From the NCBI GenBank assembly GCA_000432655.1, contig HF986311.1:1-20278 (forward strand): 20,278 bases of DNA, given 5' to 3'. The DNA is from Bacteroides sp. CAG:1060 (GTDB lineage: Bacteria > Bacteroidota > Bacteroidia > Bacteroidales > UBA932). Both the position numbers and the translations under genes were made by a program. Under the pieces are notes generated by a model. That model saw only the letters and a list, made by a program, of their open reading frames with translations. It searched no databases and was not told where the DNA came from. Positions 1-8,184 of this stretch are shown in pieces. How positions within the stretch are numbered: position 1 is the first letter of the stretch; every line of letters starts with the position of its first letter.

Positions 1-2446
1 AGGAACGATTACAGATGTTGACGGTATTTTTGTCATCTCCGGGGATAATTCATCCTATGAGCTTTCCTATATAGGATATAAAACGATCCGTTTGGATATT
101 TTGAATGGTCAAGTGACTTGTGCGGGAAAAACGCTCAGGTCACTTGACGGTTTATATATAGTGGGACTTGATGCTGATGACGGGTTCCTTGAGCAGGCCG
201 TGGTGTCGGGAAGAAAGAGTTCTGAATCTATGAAAGCTCTTGACAATGAGCGCATTTCAAGTGCGTTTGCGATTGAAAATATGGGGGCGAAGGAGATGGG
301 GCTGAAGGGAATTTCCAATGCTATGGAGAGTGTGACCAAACTGACCGGAATCTCGGTGTCGAATGCCGGGCGGATTACTGTACGCGGATTGGGAGACCGT
401 TACAGTATAACGACTCTCAACGGTATGCCGGTCGGGTCTCCTAATCCGGACAACAAACTTGCCCCGCTCGAGATGTTCCCCTCCAGTACTGTCAGGAATG
501 TGACTGTCAGTAAAGTATATGAGGCATCTTCCTATGCTGACTATTCCGGAGCACATGTGGATATATCTACAAAAGCCGGGGCTACGGAGCCGATGTTGTC
601 ATTTTCTCTCGCCGCCGGCTCCAGGACGAATACTGTATTCAAGCCTGGATTTCGCATGACCCGAGGACAATTTGCAGCGGAGCGGATTTCATGGCTGCCT
701 GATATGGAAGGGACTTTGTCCGTAGGCAATAATTTCCGTATCGGAGCGCAGTCTATGTCTGTCAATGCCGGAGTCGCGGTGAAACGCTCTTATGATGTGA
801 TTCAAGATGCATATTTCAATACATTCGAGGCGTCAGGTACTCGGAAAAGTTGGTTTGAATACGACAGTTACGACTCGGACCTTGATGTTGCAGCCTTGCT
901 GAACATCGAGCAGACTCTTAGAAGGAATGACCGTATCGGGCTGTGTGTATTTCTGGCCGGCAATGCGATGGAGTCTTTTCAAAACAGGACCGGCGTGGAT
1001 TATGAGGAAAGGGAGCTTTTTGGCGAGAGCCGGCTGAAACATGTATATCGCCTTGCCAATTCTCAACTTACCGGCGTACATGAATTGGGGAGATGGACTC
1101 TTGACTGGGGTATAAGCGCATCGGTAAATTCCGGAAGGGAGCCTGACCGCAGACAGATGCTTTTCCAAAAAGATGATAGCGGGCGACTTAAATTCTTTAC
1201 GAACAATCTCGAAACATATCGCTATTATGGTTTTCTTGACGAGACCGAGTATTCGTTTTCGTCCAAAGCATCACGTAATTTCGACAATGGAGGGTTGCTA
1301 CGGATAGGGTTGTCGGCCAAATATAAGGACAGGCATTTTTCTACGCTCCGGTATCTTTATGATGTCAGCAAAATCACGGATACGTTCGATGAGACCATAC
1401 TTATGGATGTGAATGATATTCTTGAAGATGACAGCAGAGTGAAAATCATTCGCAAGCAGAATGCAAGAGACCGCTATGCCGCCTGGAACGCTGTAGGTGC
1501 GGTGTTCGCCGAGTATGAAACCAATTTTACGGACAGGCTGTATGCCAATCTCGGTCTCAGGCTGGAAGTTGACAGATGCAGAGTGGATTATAATGATGAC
1601 GTTGAAGATACATTCAGGATTCTGGATTCTTTCGATCCTTTCGTGGCGGTGAATCTGAAATATGTGCTTCGGGAAAGGCAATGGCTCCGTCTCTCTCTGT
1701 CCAGAACCATTACACGACCTTCATTTATTGAAATGGCTCCGTTCCTGTATCAGGAAACATATGGAGGCGCTATGCTCAGAGGAAACGCCGCTCTGAAAAA
1801 TGCATACAACTATAACATCGATCTCCGGTATGAAAACTTTCCTGACAATACCACAGACAAGATATCTGCAACTGTGTATGTCAAGTGGCTGAAATCACCG
1901 ATTGAGAGGATTCAGCGTTACTCTGGCGGTGCTCCCGAGCACTCCTTCCAGAATGCTGACAGCGGGTTTGCCGCGGGTCTCGAACTTGAATTCCGGAAAA
2001 ACATTGCGGAAGCTCTGGATTTCAATGCCAATGTATCTGTGATGTACACTGATGTGACTTTACCTGAAGGCGGTGTTTACACCAATTCCGAACGGCAGCT
2101 TCAAGGTGCATCTCCGTATATCGCAAATGCGGATATAACATACTCTCCGCAGTTCGGCGGGGGACGCTCGCTGAGCCTGGCGCTTGTATATAATCTTACG
2201 GGACCACGAATTCATTCTGTGGGACTTTCGGGACTGGGAGACGTGATACAGAAGCCTATGCATGATCTCGATTTTACTGCCGGATGGGCGTTCTGCAAAG
2301 GGCTTTCTCTCAATCTTTCCGTGAAGAATATTCTTGACATTCCTCTTCGCTTCGTGCAGGAAGTGCCGAGTGTCGGTAAGACAGTGGATATCGAGGGTTG
2401 GCGACAGGGAAGAGCCGCAATGCTCGGACTTAAATGGACATTATAG
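1..2446 (+). CDS. TonB-dependent outer-membrane receptor (5' end missing)
   Basis: This is an outer-membrane beta-barrel transporter energised by TonB/ExbBD; its substrate cannot be read from the sequence. The frame is open from base 2, so the gene began before the window and about 814 residues are visible. The first residues (GTITDVDGIFVIS, then YELSYIGYKTIRL) are the end of a carboxypeptidase-regulatory-like domain, common at the N-terminus of Bacteroidota receptors. A plug domain follows, with RGLGDRYSITTLNG at about 383-424 and FPSSTVRNVTVSK...YADYSGAHVDIST ending near 570. The remainder is beta-strand-rich barrel to the C-terminal LGLKWTL. The RGLGDRY...LNG plug differs from SusC/RagA receptors, and no SusD gene is next to it. 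The lipoprotein gene begins 4-19 bp after the TAG stop, which implies co-transcription. I am confident of the family and not of the ligand. Confidence 0.93.
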   Translation, partial: GTITDVDGIFVISGDNSSYELSYIGYKTIRLDILNGQVTCAGKTLRSLDGLYIVGLDADDGFLEQAVVSGRKSSESMKALDNERISSAFAIENMGAKEMGLKGISNAMESVTKLTGISVSNAGRITVRGLGDRYSITTLNGMPVGSPNPDNKLAPLEMFPSSTVRNVTVSKVYEASSYADYSGAHVDISTKAGATEPMLSFSLAAGSRTNTVFKPGFRMTRGQFAAERISWLPDMEGTLSVGNNFRIGAQSMSVNAGVAVKRSYDVIQDAYFNTFEASGTRKSWFEYDSYDSDLDVAALLNIEQTLRRNDRIGLCVFLAGNAMESFQNRTGVDYEERELFGESRLKHVYRLANSQLTGVHELGRWTLDWGISASVNSGREPDRRQMLFQKDDSGRLKFFTNNLETYRYYGFLDETEYSFSSKASRNFDNGGLLRIGLSAKYKDRHFSTLRYLYDVSKITDTFDETILMDVNDILEDDSRVKIIRKQNARDRYAAWNAVGAVFAEYETNFTDRLYANLGLRLEVDRCRVDYNDDVEDTFRILDSFDPFVAVNLKYVLRERQWLRLSLSRTITRPSFIEMAPFLYQETYGGAMLRGNAALKNAYNYNIDLRYENFPDNTTDKISATVYVKWLKSPIERIQRYSGGAPEHSFQNADSGFAAGLELEFRKNIAEALDFNANVSVMYTDVTLPEGGVYTNSERQLQGASPYIANADITYSPQFGGGRSLSLALVYNLTGPRIHSVGLSGLGDVIQKPMHDLDFTAGWAFCKGLSLNLSVKNILDIPLRFVQEVPSVGKTVDIEGWRQGRAAMLGLKWTL

Positions 2447-2465
2447 TCAAATGACAAATATAATT

Positions 2466-3647
2466 ATGGTTAACAAAATGATGATGAAGGCGATGACGAT
2501 TGTCGCCTGTGCAGCCGGACTTGTGGCTTGTACGAAAGAAAAAGGAAACACTCCTGATTTTGAGAGCACAGACCTTAAGGGTCGTCTCACCAAAGATTTG
2601 ACGCTCGAAAAAGGCAAGACTTACAATCTTGTCGGAAGTCTTCAGGTGGTAGCTCCTGCGGTACTTACCATTGAACCGGGAGTGACTGTAGTGGCTGCGG
2701 ACAATGGAGAAATAAATTATATTCTTATCGAGCAGGGGGCTAAAATAATAGCTGAAGGAACTGCTGAAGAGCCTATCGTACTTACTTCCGTAAAGAAGGA
2801 GAGTGGGACCTGGGGCGGACTTCATATCTGCGGTAAGGCGCACTCCAACAGAGCCGCCAAGCCGGGCGAGTCGCTTACTTCTGAAATAGGCAATGCGGTG
2901 TACGGAGGCAATGTGGAGAATGACAACTCCGGAATCCTCAAGTATGTACGTGTGGAGTATAGCGGATACAAGCTTGACGCAGAACATGAGGCCAACGGCA
3001 TTTCTCTCTACGGAGTCGGCAACGGTACGACCATTTCTTATGTTCAGGCATATATGGGTGCGGACGACGGATTTGAATTCTTCGGAGGTTCTGTCAATGT
3101 GGACCACTGCGTAGTGGTGGACTGCACAGATGATAGCTTTGACTGGACGGAGGGCTGGAACGGAAAGGGAGAATATCTTGTGGCATATCAGACGGACCCG
3201 ACTTGTGACTGTCTTATGGAATGCGACAACAATGGAGACGACTTCAATGCAACCCCGGTGGCTCATCCTACATTGAATCACATTACTCTTATCGGCAACA
3301 ATTCTTCTGACAACAAAAAAGGAATCAGACTTCGCGCAGGGACAGAGGTGTCTCTTGAGAATGTACTTGTATCCGGAAAGGCAGAGGGAATCAGAGCTGA
3401 GACAGTCCAGACGCTCAATGCCCTTGCATCAGGGGTGTCAGTATTGAAGAACGTGAGTCTTTCCAATACATTCTGTGAAAAGGTGGACGACGGACAGAGC
3501 TCGATATACTCATCCAAGAACTTCCTTGCAGACGGAACCAATAGGGAGAATGCTAAAATCGAATTCACCGGCAGGTTTGTCGGCATGACGGACGGAAGGG
3601 GAGCGGTGGACGCTTCTTCGGACTGGACCAAGGGTTGGACCAGATAA
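2466..3647 (+). CDS. Surface/periplasmic beta-helix lipoprotein partnered with the TonB receptor
   Basis: This is a predicted lipoprotein of 393 residues. The N-terminus has a basic start, a hydrophobic stretch and a lipobox LVAC with the acylated Cys at residue 22, so it should be anchored in a membrane. The body has repeated short strand-turn units (SGTWGGLHICGKA, YGGNVENDNSGILKYVRVEYSG, GVGNGTTISYVQAYMGADDGFEFFGG), consistent with a right-handed parallel beta-helix. From memory, this TWGG...YVR.E..G...DDGFE.FGG pattern belongs to a family frequently encoded beside TonB receptors in Bacteroidota, sometimes annotated vaguely as multidrug transporter or T9SS target. No T9SS sorting tail is visible here. 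An in-frame ATG at 2451 would add five residues; I chose 2466 because it places the basic residues closer to the start of the signal. The biochemical role is unknown; ligand capture for the upstream receptor is an inference. Confidence 0.85.
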   Translation: MVNKMMMKAMTIVACAAGLVACTKEKGNTPDFESTDLKGRLTKDLTLEKGKTYNLVGSLQVVAPAVLTIEPGVTVVAADNGEINYILIEQGAKIIAEGTAEEPIVLTSVKKESGTWGGLHICGKAHSNRAAKPGESLTSEIGNAVYGGNVENDNSGILKYVRVEYSGYKLDAEHEANGISLYGVGNGTTISYVQAYMGADDGFEFFGGSVNVDHCVVVDCTDDSFDWTEGWNGKGEYLVAYQTDPTCDCLMECDNNGDDFNATPVAHPTLNHITLIGNNSSDNKKGIRLRAGTEVSLENVLVSGKAEGIRAETVQTLNALASGVSVLKNVSLSNTFCEKVDDGQSSIYSSKNFLADGTNRENAKIEFTGRFVGMTDGRGAVDASSDWTKGWTR

Positions 3648-3656
3648 TTATACCGA

Positions 3657-5342
3657 TTATTTCAAACTGCGTATCGACTTGGCCACGTTTATCAAGTGGT
3701 CGGCGATACGCTCTGTATCTGATGACAGCTCAAGGTAATGGACTCCGACGGATGGTGTGCATACCCCGGCATTCATTCGGGCTACATGGTTGTCTTCCAT
3801 CATCTTGGTGAAGTCATCGATCTGCTCCTCTATGACATTGGCTTGCGCCATCTTGCCCATATCTTCATCAGTGTATGCTCCCATGACATTGCTGAACAGA
3901 TCTTCAATCATCTTCTTCAGGCGATATATTTCGTTGCGGGCATCCGGACTGAAGCTGCTTGCGGTCTCACTGAGGTCCCTTGCGTATTCTACGATGTTCT
4001 CCGCGTAGTCACCTACACGCTCAAGATCACGAATGGAACGGAATGTGGTGGAGAGGTAGATGTGGTCATGCTCGCTGAGAGCTGTCTTGTTGGACAGTTT
4101 GACAACGAAATCCACCAAAGCGCGGTTGATGAAGTTGAGTTCTTCCTCCGTCTGGTTGAATTCGTCGTATTCTTTGAAATCAAGCGTGGTGATGATGTTT
4201 ATGGCTCTGTCGAAATTCTCCATGGCCAAATCGGCCATTCTGATGATTTCCCTCTTGGTCTGTGCAACTGCCAGAGGCGGGGTGCGCAACATGTTGTCAT
4301 CCACATATTTGAGACGGAATCCTCCGACTGTTTCCACCTCTTTGGAATCCGGGATGGCCTTGCATACAAGGGATACTAGAAAATCGTTTAGAGGAAGGAT
4401 TATCAAGACTGTGATTACGTTGAAGAACGTATGGAACATGGCAAGCTGGGTCTGCGGCGCAGCCGGGAACATCCGCTCGAACATCACTCCGAAATTGAAC
4501 GAACCGCCGCTCACAAGATTCAGAATCCATCCCACAAATAGGAATATTACCACGCCGGAGCAGTTGAAGAGCAGGTGTATGAGTGCCGTTCTTTTGGCAT
4601 TCTTTCCGCTCGCCAGACCTGCGAGGATGGCCACTACGCAGGAACCGATATTGGAGCCCATGGTGAGGAAAATACCCTGTTCGAGATTGATAAGCCCCGT
4701 CACGACCATTGTCAGCGCGATGGACGTCATTACGGACGAACTCTGTATGATGGCGGTGAATATCGCTCCGATGAGGACCAGGAGTATAGGATTGCTTATT
4801 GCTGCAAGGAAGGTCTTGACTCCGTCAAGAGACGCAAAGTCGGACATGGAACTGCTCATCAGAGACAGACCGACGAAGAGCATACCGAATCCGGACAGAA
4901 TTCCGCCCCATGTCTGCCCCGTGCTTTTATTCGAAAAAAGCGCCATGAAGGCGCCTACGCCGGCAAAAGCCGAGAATACTATGGTGGTGGAAAGGGAATT
5001 GCTGCCGCCGAACATACCGAGAGCTACAATCTGCGCCGTGATGGTAGTACCTATATTGGCTCCATATATTATGGTAGCGGCCTGCGAAAGCGAGATAATA
5101 CCCGCATTGACGAAACCTATCGTCATGACCGTAGTCGCACCCGAACTCTGTATCGCCGCTGTTCCGAATGTTCCGATGCCCACGCCGAGCAACTTGCTCT
5201 TTGAGGCCTTGGCGAATAGTTTTTTGAGTTTGTCCGAACTGGCGGATTCGAGATTGGTACTCATCATCTGACAGGCGATTAGGAATATACCTATGCCCGC
5301 GAGAAGGGTGAAGATTGCAGATAGAACGGCTGTTGTTCCCAT
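3657..5342 (-). CDS. Na+/phosphate cotransporter family protein with C-terminal PhoU-like domain
   Basis: This 561-residue inner-membrane protein belongs to the NptA/YjbB-type sodium:phosphate symporter family. It has the two inverted signature repeats: QSSGATT at residues 65-71, followed by YGANIGTTITAQ, and QSSSVMT at 200-206, followed by GSNIGSC. Hydrophobic segments fill residues 1 to about 330. The tail from about 350 is hydrophilic and alpha-helical, matching the PhoU-like domain that many family members carry. The family moves inorganic phosphate with Na+, and bacterial members may act mainly in export or homeostasis. The gene is convergent with the lipoprotein gene (9 bp between stops, no terminator seen). 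It follows dsbD on the same strand after 91 bp that hold a good promoter inside an inverted repeat, so it is probably transcribed separately. Confidence 0.93.
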   Translation of the reverse strand: MGTTAVLSAIFTLLAGIGIFLIACQMMSTNLESASSDKLKKLFAKASKSKLLGVGIGTFGTAAIQSSGATTVMTIGFVNAGIISLSQAATIIYGANIGTTITAQIVALGMFGGSNSLSTTIVFSAFAGVGAFMALFSNKSTGQTWGGILSGFGMLFVGLSLMSSSMSDFASLDGVKTFLAAISNPILLVLIGAIFTAIIQSSSVMTSIALTMVVTGLINLEQGIFLTMGSNIGSCVVAILAGLASGKNAKRTALIHLLFNCSGVVIFLFVGWILNLVSGGSFNFGVMFERMFPAAPQTQLAMFHTFFNVITVLIILPLNDFLVSLVCKAIPDSKEVETVGGFRLKYVDDNMLRTPPLAVAQTKREIIRMADLAMENFDRAINIITTLDFKEYDEFNQTEEELNFINRALVDFVVKLSNKTALSEHDHIYLSTTFRSIRDLERVGDYAENIVEYARDLSETASSFSPDARNEIYRLKKMIEDLFSNVMGAYTDEDMGKMAQANVIEEQIDDFTKMMEDNHVARMNAGVCTPSVGVHYLELSSDTERIADHLINVAKSIRSLK

Positions 5343-5376
5343 TAAAATTCTTTCTTTGTATTAGGAAGTGCAAAAT

Positions 5377-5429
5377 TTTAGCGAAGATACTAATTATTTG
5401 CGGCTTAGGCAAAAACTATCTTCGCTAAA
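5377..5429. repeat. Perfect 13-bp inverted repeat between dsbD and the Na/Pi gene
   Basis: The left arm TTTAGCGAAGATA (5377-5389) and right arm TATCTTCGCTAAA (5417-5429) are exact reverse complements separated by 27 bp. Nested inside is a second, shorter dyad, TTTGC (5397-5401) and GCAAA (5409-5413), around a 7-base loop. On the minus strand the left arm contains the predicted -7 box of the Na/Pi gene, and the right arm lies just upstream of the -33 box. It could be a two-site operator, a structured RNA at the 3' end of dsbD, or a weak terminator (the minus strand continues ATTTTGC after the stem). Confidence 0.8.
5382..5413 (-). promoter_or_regulatory. Predicted promoter of the Na/Pi cotransporter gene
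   Basis: On the minus strand TTTG (5413-5410), a 20-bp spacer and TATCTTCG (5389-5382) match the Bacteroidota consensus TTTG-N19/20-TAnnTTTG with one mismatch. The predicted transcription start is about 35 nt before the ATG. Confidence 0.6.
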
Positions 5430-5433
5430 CATA

Positions 5434-7518
5434 TTATTTTATTGCATCCAGTCCGCTTTGGAGGAAGGCGATGAAGCCATCCACGGACAAGTCGTAGCCT
5501 CTTACCGGGACGAGCTGCTCGCCGGACGGCGAGAGCAGAATGTAATTCGGCTGGGCGTTTACGCCCCAGCGCGTCCTGGCTATATAGGAGTTCGCCCTTC
5601 CGAGGTCCTTGTAGACTTTCCCCGTCTGCGCGTCTGTAACCCAGTCACTCTGGTCGAGCTTCTGCTTGTCGTCGTTATAGAGTGCCACTATGATGTATTT
5701 TTCTTTCAGTATTTTCAGAACGCGAGGGTCGCTCCATACTCTGGCTTCCATCTCGCGGCAGTTTACGCATCCGTGTCCCGTGACATCCACGAATATCGGT
5801 TTCCCTTCCTTTTGTGCCGCTTTCATACCGTCTTCCAGCGTGAAATAGCCGGACAGTCCGAGCGGCAGTTCAAGATTATACCTGTTTTCTTTGCTCTGGT
5901 CGGAAACCATAGATACGGTATTGGCGGTCCCTTGTGCTCCGAGCACGAAGTCCTGGGTCGTTATCGGCGGCAGGTATCCGGAGAGAGCCTTGAGAGGAGC
6001 TCCCCACATGCCAGGGATGAGGTAAACCACGAAGGAGAATACTGCTATTGAAAGGGCAAGCCTCGGTACGCCTATAGTTTCCACCTTCTCATCGTGGGCG
6101 AATCTTATCTTGCCGAGAAGATACAGGCCGAGAAGAGAGAAAATGACTATCCAGAGAGCCAGATAAACTTCTCTGTCCAAAATACCCCAGTGATATGTCT
6201 GATCCGCCGTGCTCAGGAACTTGAGTCCGAGAGCAAGCTCTATGAATCCGAGCACAACCTTAACGGAACCGAGCCAGTTGCCACCGCTTTTCTTGACCTT
6301 CTTGATAAGGGAAGGGAAGAATGCCAATAGAGTAAACGGAAGTGCAAATGCTATCGAGAACGCCAGCATGGTCACCATAGGTGCCCAGAATTCTCCCTGG
6401 GTGGATTTGATGAGCACTGTGCCGACTATAGGGCCCGTGCAGCTGAAACTTACCAGAACGAGTGTCAATGCGAGGAAGAAGATGCCTCCCAAACCGCCCT
6501 TGTCACTGTTCTTGTCTGCGGCGTTGGTCCATTTGGATGGAAGCGTGATTTCAAAAGCACCGAAGAAGGATGCGGCGAATACCATGAATACCAGGAAGAA
6601 AATGATATTAGGAAGCCAGTGTGTGGCAAGCCAGTTGAAAATATCCGCAGTCACCGCATCTCCACCGATAATTCTGGTAAGAAGGATGATTACCGAGATA
6701 GGGACTGTGTACAGAAGCACTATGAACAGTCCGTACATACTTGCCTTGAAGCGTCCCTGGGCCGGTGTGCCTGAGCCCTTTATAAAGAAGGATACCGTCA
6801 TCGGTACCATAGGGAATACGCATGGTGTAAGCAGCATGGCGAATCCCCAAAGCACGGCTTCCAGGATAAGACTCCAGATACTGCTCTTTTCCTGCTGCGA
6901 AGAGTTGTCGTTTGACTGTGCGGGTGCTGCAATCCCGGTATCGCTACCGGTGTCCTGTGTCGAAAGCGAAGCTGCCGGTGCTGCGGCGTTGTCATTTGCT
7001 GGGGTCGCCGAAGCAGTGCCTTGCTTAAGATCCTTTGGCTTTGCCGGTGCGGCGTCGCTGCCTTTATCGGCCTTTGCAGGGGTAGCGACAGTCTTGCTGT
7101 CCTTTGTTATAGTGATTTCAAAATCGTAGTATTCCGGCTTGCAATTGCCTACGTTGCAGGCATTTGAGAAAATGGTTCCGCTATATACTGCCGTATCTGA
7201 AGTGAGTCTGATATTCTGTGCAATCTGCATCGAACCTTCGTATGCCAAAGAACCGTCAATGTCTTTCGGTGTGCCTATTTCCTGCAGAGCTCCTATCAAG
7301 GAGCCGCCTTTTACCTCTGCGTCCAGAATTTCGGTAGGGGAATACTCGTCTTTGGTGGAGTAACTATGAAATCCACGTGCGATGTTGGCGGTGAACAAGA
7401 CCCTGTATGAGTCTTCCGTTGCTTTTTCTACTGTATATGACCATTTGACGGTCGGAGTCTGAGCCAATGCCGCAATAGTACACAAGGCTGCAACTATTGA
7501 CAGAACGAATCTTTTCAT
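5434..7518 (-). CDS. dsbD: Protein-disulfide reductase DsbD (thiol:disulfide interchange protein)
   Basis: DsbD carries electrons from cytoplasmic thioredoxin across the inner membrane to periplasmic or cell-surface disulfide-isomerising and cytochrome-maturation proteins. The 694-residue protein shows the full three-part architecture. There is a signal peptide (MKRFVLSIVAALCTIAALA) and an N-terminal domain with a Cys pair C121/C126 (NACNVGNC). A low-complexity Ala/Ser/Asp/Lys linker spans about 140-212. The membrane domain has Cys233 (TPCVFPMVP) and Cys360 (SFSCTGPIVG), and a C-terminal thioredoxin-like domain has C584-V-N-C587. All six redox cysteines are present. The linker is longer than in enterobacterial DsbD. 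The start at 7518 is the ATG before a clear signal peptide and lies 28 bp after a -7 box. Confidence 0.96.
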   Translation of the reverse strand: MKRFVLSIVAALCTIAALAQTPTVKWSYTVEKATEDSYRVLFTANIARGFHSYSTKDEYSPTEILDAEVKGGSLIGALQEIGTPKDIDGSLAYEGSMQIAQNIRLTSDTAVYSGTIFSNACNVGNCKPEYYDFEITITKDSKTVATPAKADKGSDAAPAKPKDLKQGTASATPANDNAAAPAASLSTQDTGSDTGIAAPAQSNDNSSQQEKSSIWSLILEAVLWGFAMLLTPCVFPMVPMTVSFFIKGSGTPAQGRFKASMYGLFIVLLYTVPISVIILLTRIIGGDAVTADIFNWLATHWLPNIIFFLVFMVFAASFFGAFEITLPSKWTNAADKNSDKGGLGGIFFLALTLVLVSFSCTGPIVGTVLIKSTQGEFWAPMVTMLAFSIAFALPFTLLAFFPSLIKKVKKSGGNWLGSVKVVLGFIELALGLKFLSTADQTYHWGILDREVYLALWIVIFSLLGLYLLGKIRFAHDEKVETIGVPRLALSIAVFSFVVYLIPGMWGAPLKALSGYLPPITTQDFVLGAQGTANTVSMVSDQSKENRYNLELPLGLSGYFTLEDGMKAAQKEGKPIFVDVTGHGCVNCREMEARVWSDPRVLKILKEKYIIVALYNDDKQKLDQSDWVTDAQTGKVYKDLGRANSYIARTRWGVNAQPNYILLSPSGEQLVPVRGYDLSVDGFIAFLQSGLDAIK

Positions 7519-7546
7519 CTCTTATGTCGTATTTTGATGTAATGTG

Positions 7547-7554
7547 CAAAGTTA
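7547..7554 (-). promoter_or_regulatory. Predicted -7 box of dsbD
   Basis: The minus strand reads TAACTTTG, a perfect TAnnTTTG box, 28 bp upstream of the dsbD ATG. I see no good -33 TTTG at 19-21 bp spacing. Confidence 0.5.
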
Positions 7555-7581
7555 CATTCTTTTTTTGATTGCGGAACCACA

Positions 7582-7613
7582 TTTGGAAGGAATACGTATT
7601 TTCCTTATTTTTG
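7582..7613 (+). promoter_or_regulatory. Predicted promoter of the GNAT gene (near-leaderless)
   Basis: TTTG (7582-7585), a 20-bp spacer and TATTTTTG (7606-7613) match the Bacteroidota promoter consensus exactly. The start ATG is only 7 bp downstream of the -7 box, so the 5' leader should be just a few nucleotides. Confidence 0.65.
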
Positions 7614-7620
7614 TTATATT

Positions 7621-8184
7621 ATGAATGATAAATTGATAGATATAAGAGAGGCGTCCGTGAGTGATGCCGCGTTCGTTGCAGATTGTGTGCTCTGCGCAAT
7701 TGGACTGTATGATTTCGATGTGCGTCCAGAGGAATATCGTAGGTTTGCAGAGGTGTGCAGGATGGAAGATACGCTCTATTCTTATCGCAATGCGTTGATT
7801 GTGAGTGTGGATGGAGTAGATGCCGGATGTATTGTGGCATATCCTGGCGATAATTATGAGGAAGTCCGCGAGAAGACTTTCAAGGCGATTGAATCCAAGT
7901 GCGGAACTAAGATTTCCATGAATTACGATATGGAGACCGGTCCTGGAGAGTATTATTTAGACTCTCTTGCCGTGGTTCCGTCTTTTCGTGGACACGGTCT
8001 TGGCCACGTGCTGATGAAGGCCCAGATAGAGCGGGGACGGGCTCTTGGCTATTCCAGACTGTCGCTTATCGTGGACAAGACTCACCCGAGGGTTCGGGCA
8101 TACTACTGCGAACTCGGATTCCGCGATGAGGGCGAAGTAGTTTTCGCCGACATCGCGTTTGACAGGATGGTGCTGGATTTCTAG
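7621..8184 (+). CDS. GNAT family N-acetyltransferase
   Basis: This 187-residue cytoplasmic enzyme is predicted to transfer the acetyl group of acetyl-CoA to an amine on an unidentified acceptor. The Gcn5-related fold shows in the opening IDIREASVSDAAFVADCV, in the motif A strand-loop-helix YYLDSLAVVPSFRGHGLGHVLM (pyrophosphate-binding RGHGLG at residues 123-128), and in the C-terminal LIVDKTHPRVRAYYCELGF. The family is too diverse for the sequence to indicate a substrate. The start at 7621 immediately precedes the conserved first strand. The gene stands alone, divergent from dsbD, and its TAG stop overlaps the glycosidase stop on the other strand by sharing the palindrome CTAG. Confidence 0.92.
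   Translation: MNDKLIDIREASVSDAAFVADCVLCAIGLYDFDVRPEEYRRFAEVCRMEDTLYSYRNALIVSVDGVDAGCIVAYPGDNYEEVREKTFKAIESKCGTKISMNYDMETGPGEYYLDSLAVVPSFRGHGLGHVLMKAQIERGRALGYSRLSLIVDKTHPRVRAYYCELGFRDEGEVVFADIAFDRMVLDF

Noticed and set aside
2430..3281. A 283-codon minus-strand frame opposite the beta-helix lipoprotein
   Set aside because: The plus strand encodes a lipobox and family repeats in the same interval; the minus frame shows no domain and is a shadow.
4060..5271. A long open frame (about 403 codons) on the plus strand opposite the Na/Pi gene
   Set aside because: It is the complement of a clearly recognisable transporter gene, has no family motif, no promoter and a composition typical of antisense shadow frames.
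8181..8184. GNAT and glycosidase stop codons share the palindrome CTAG
   Set aside because: This is a simple tail-to-tail overlap with no evident functional meaning.
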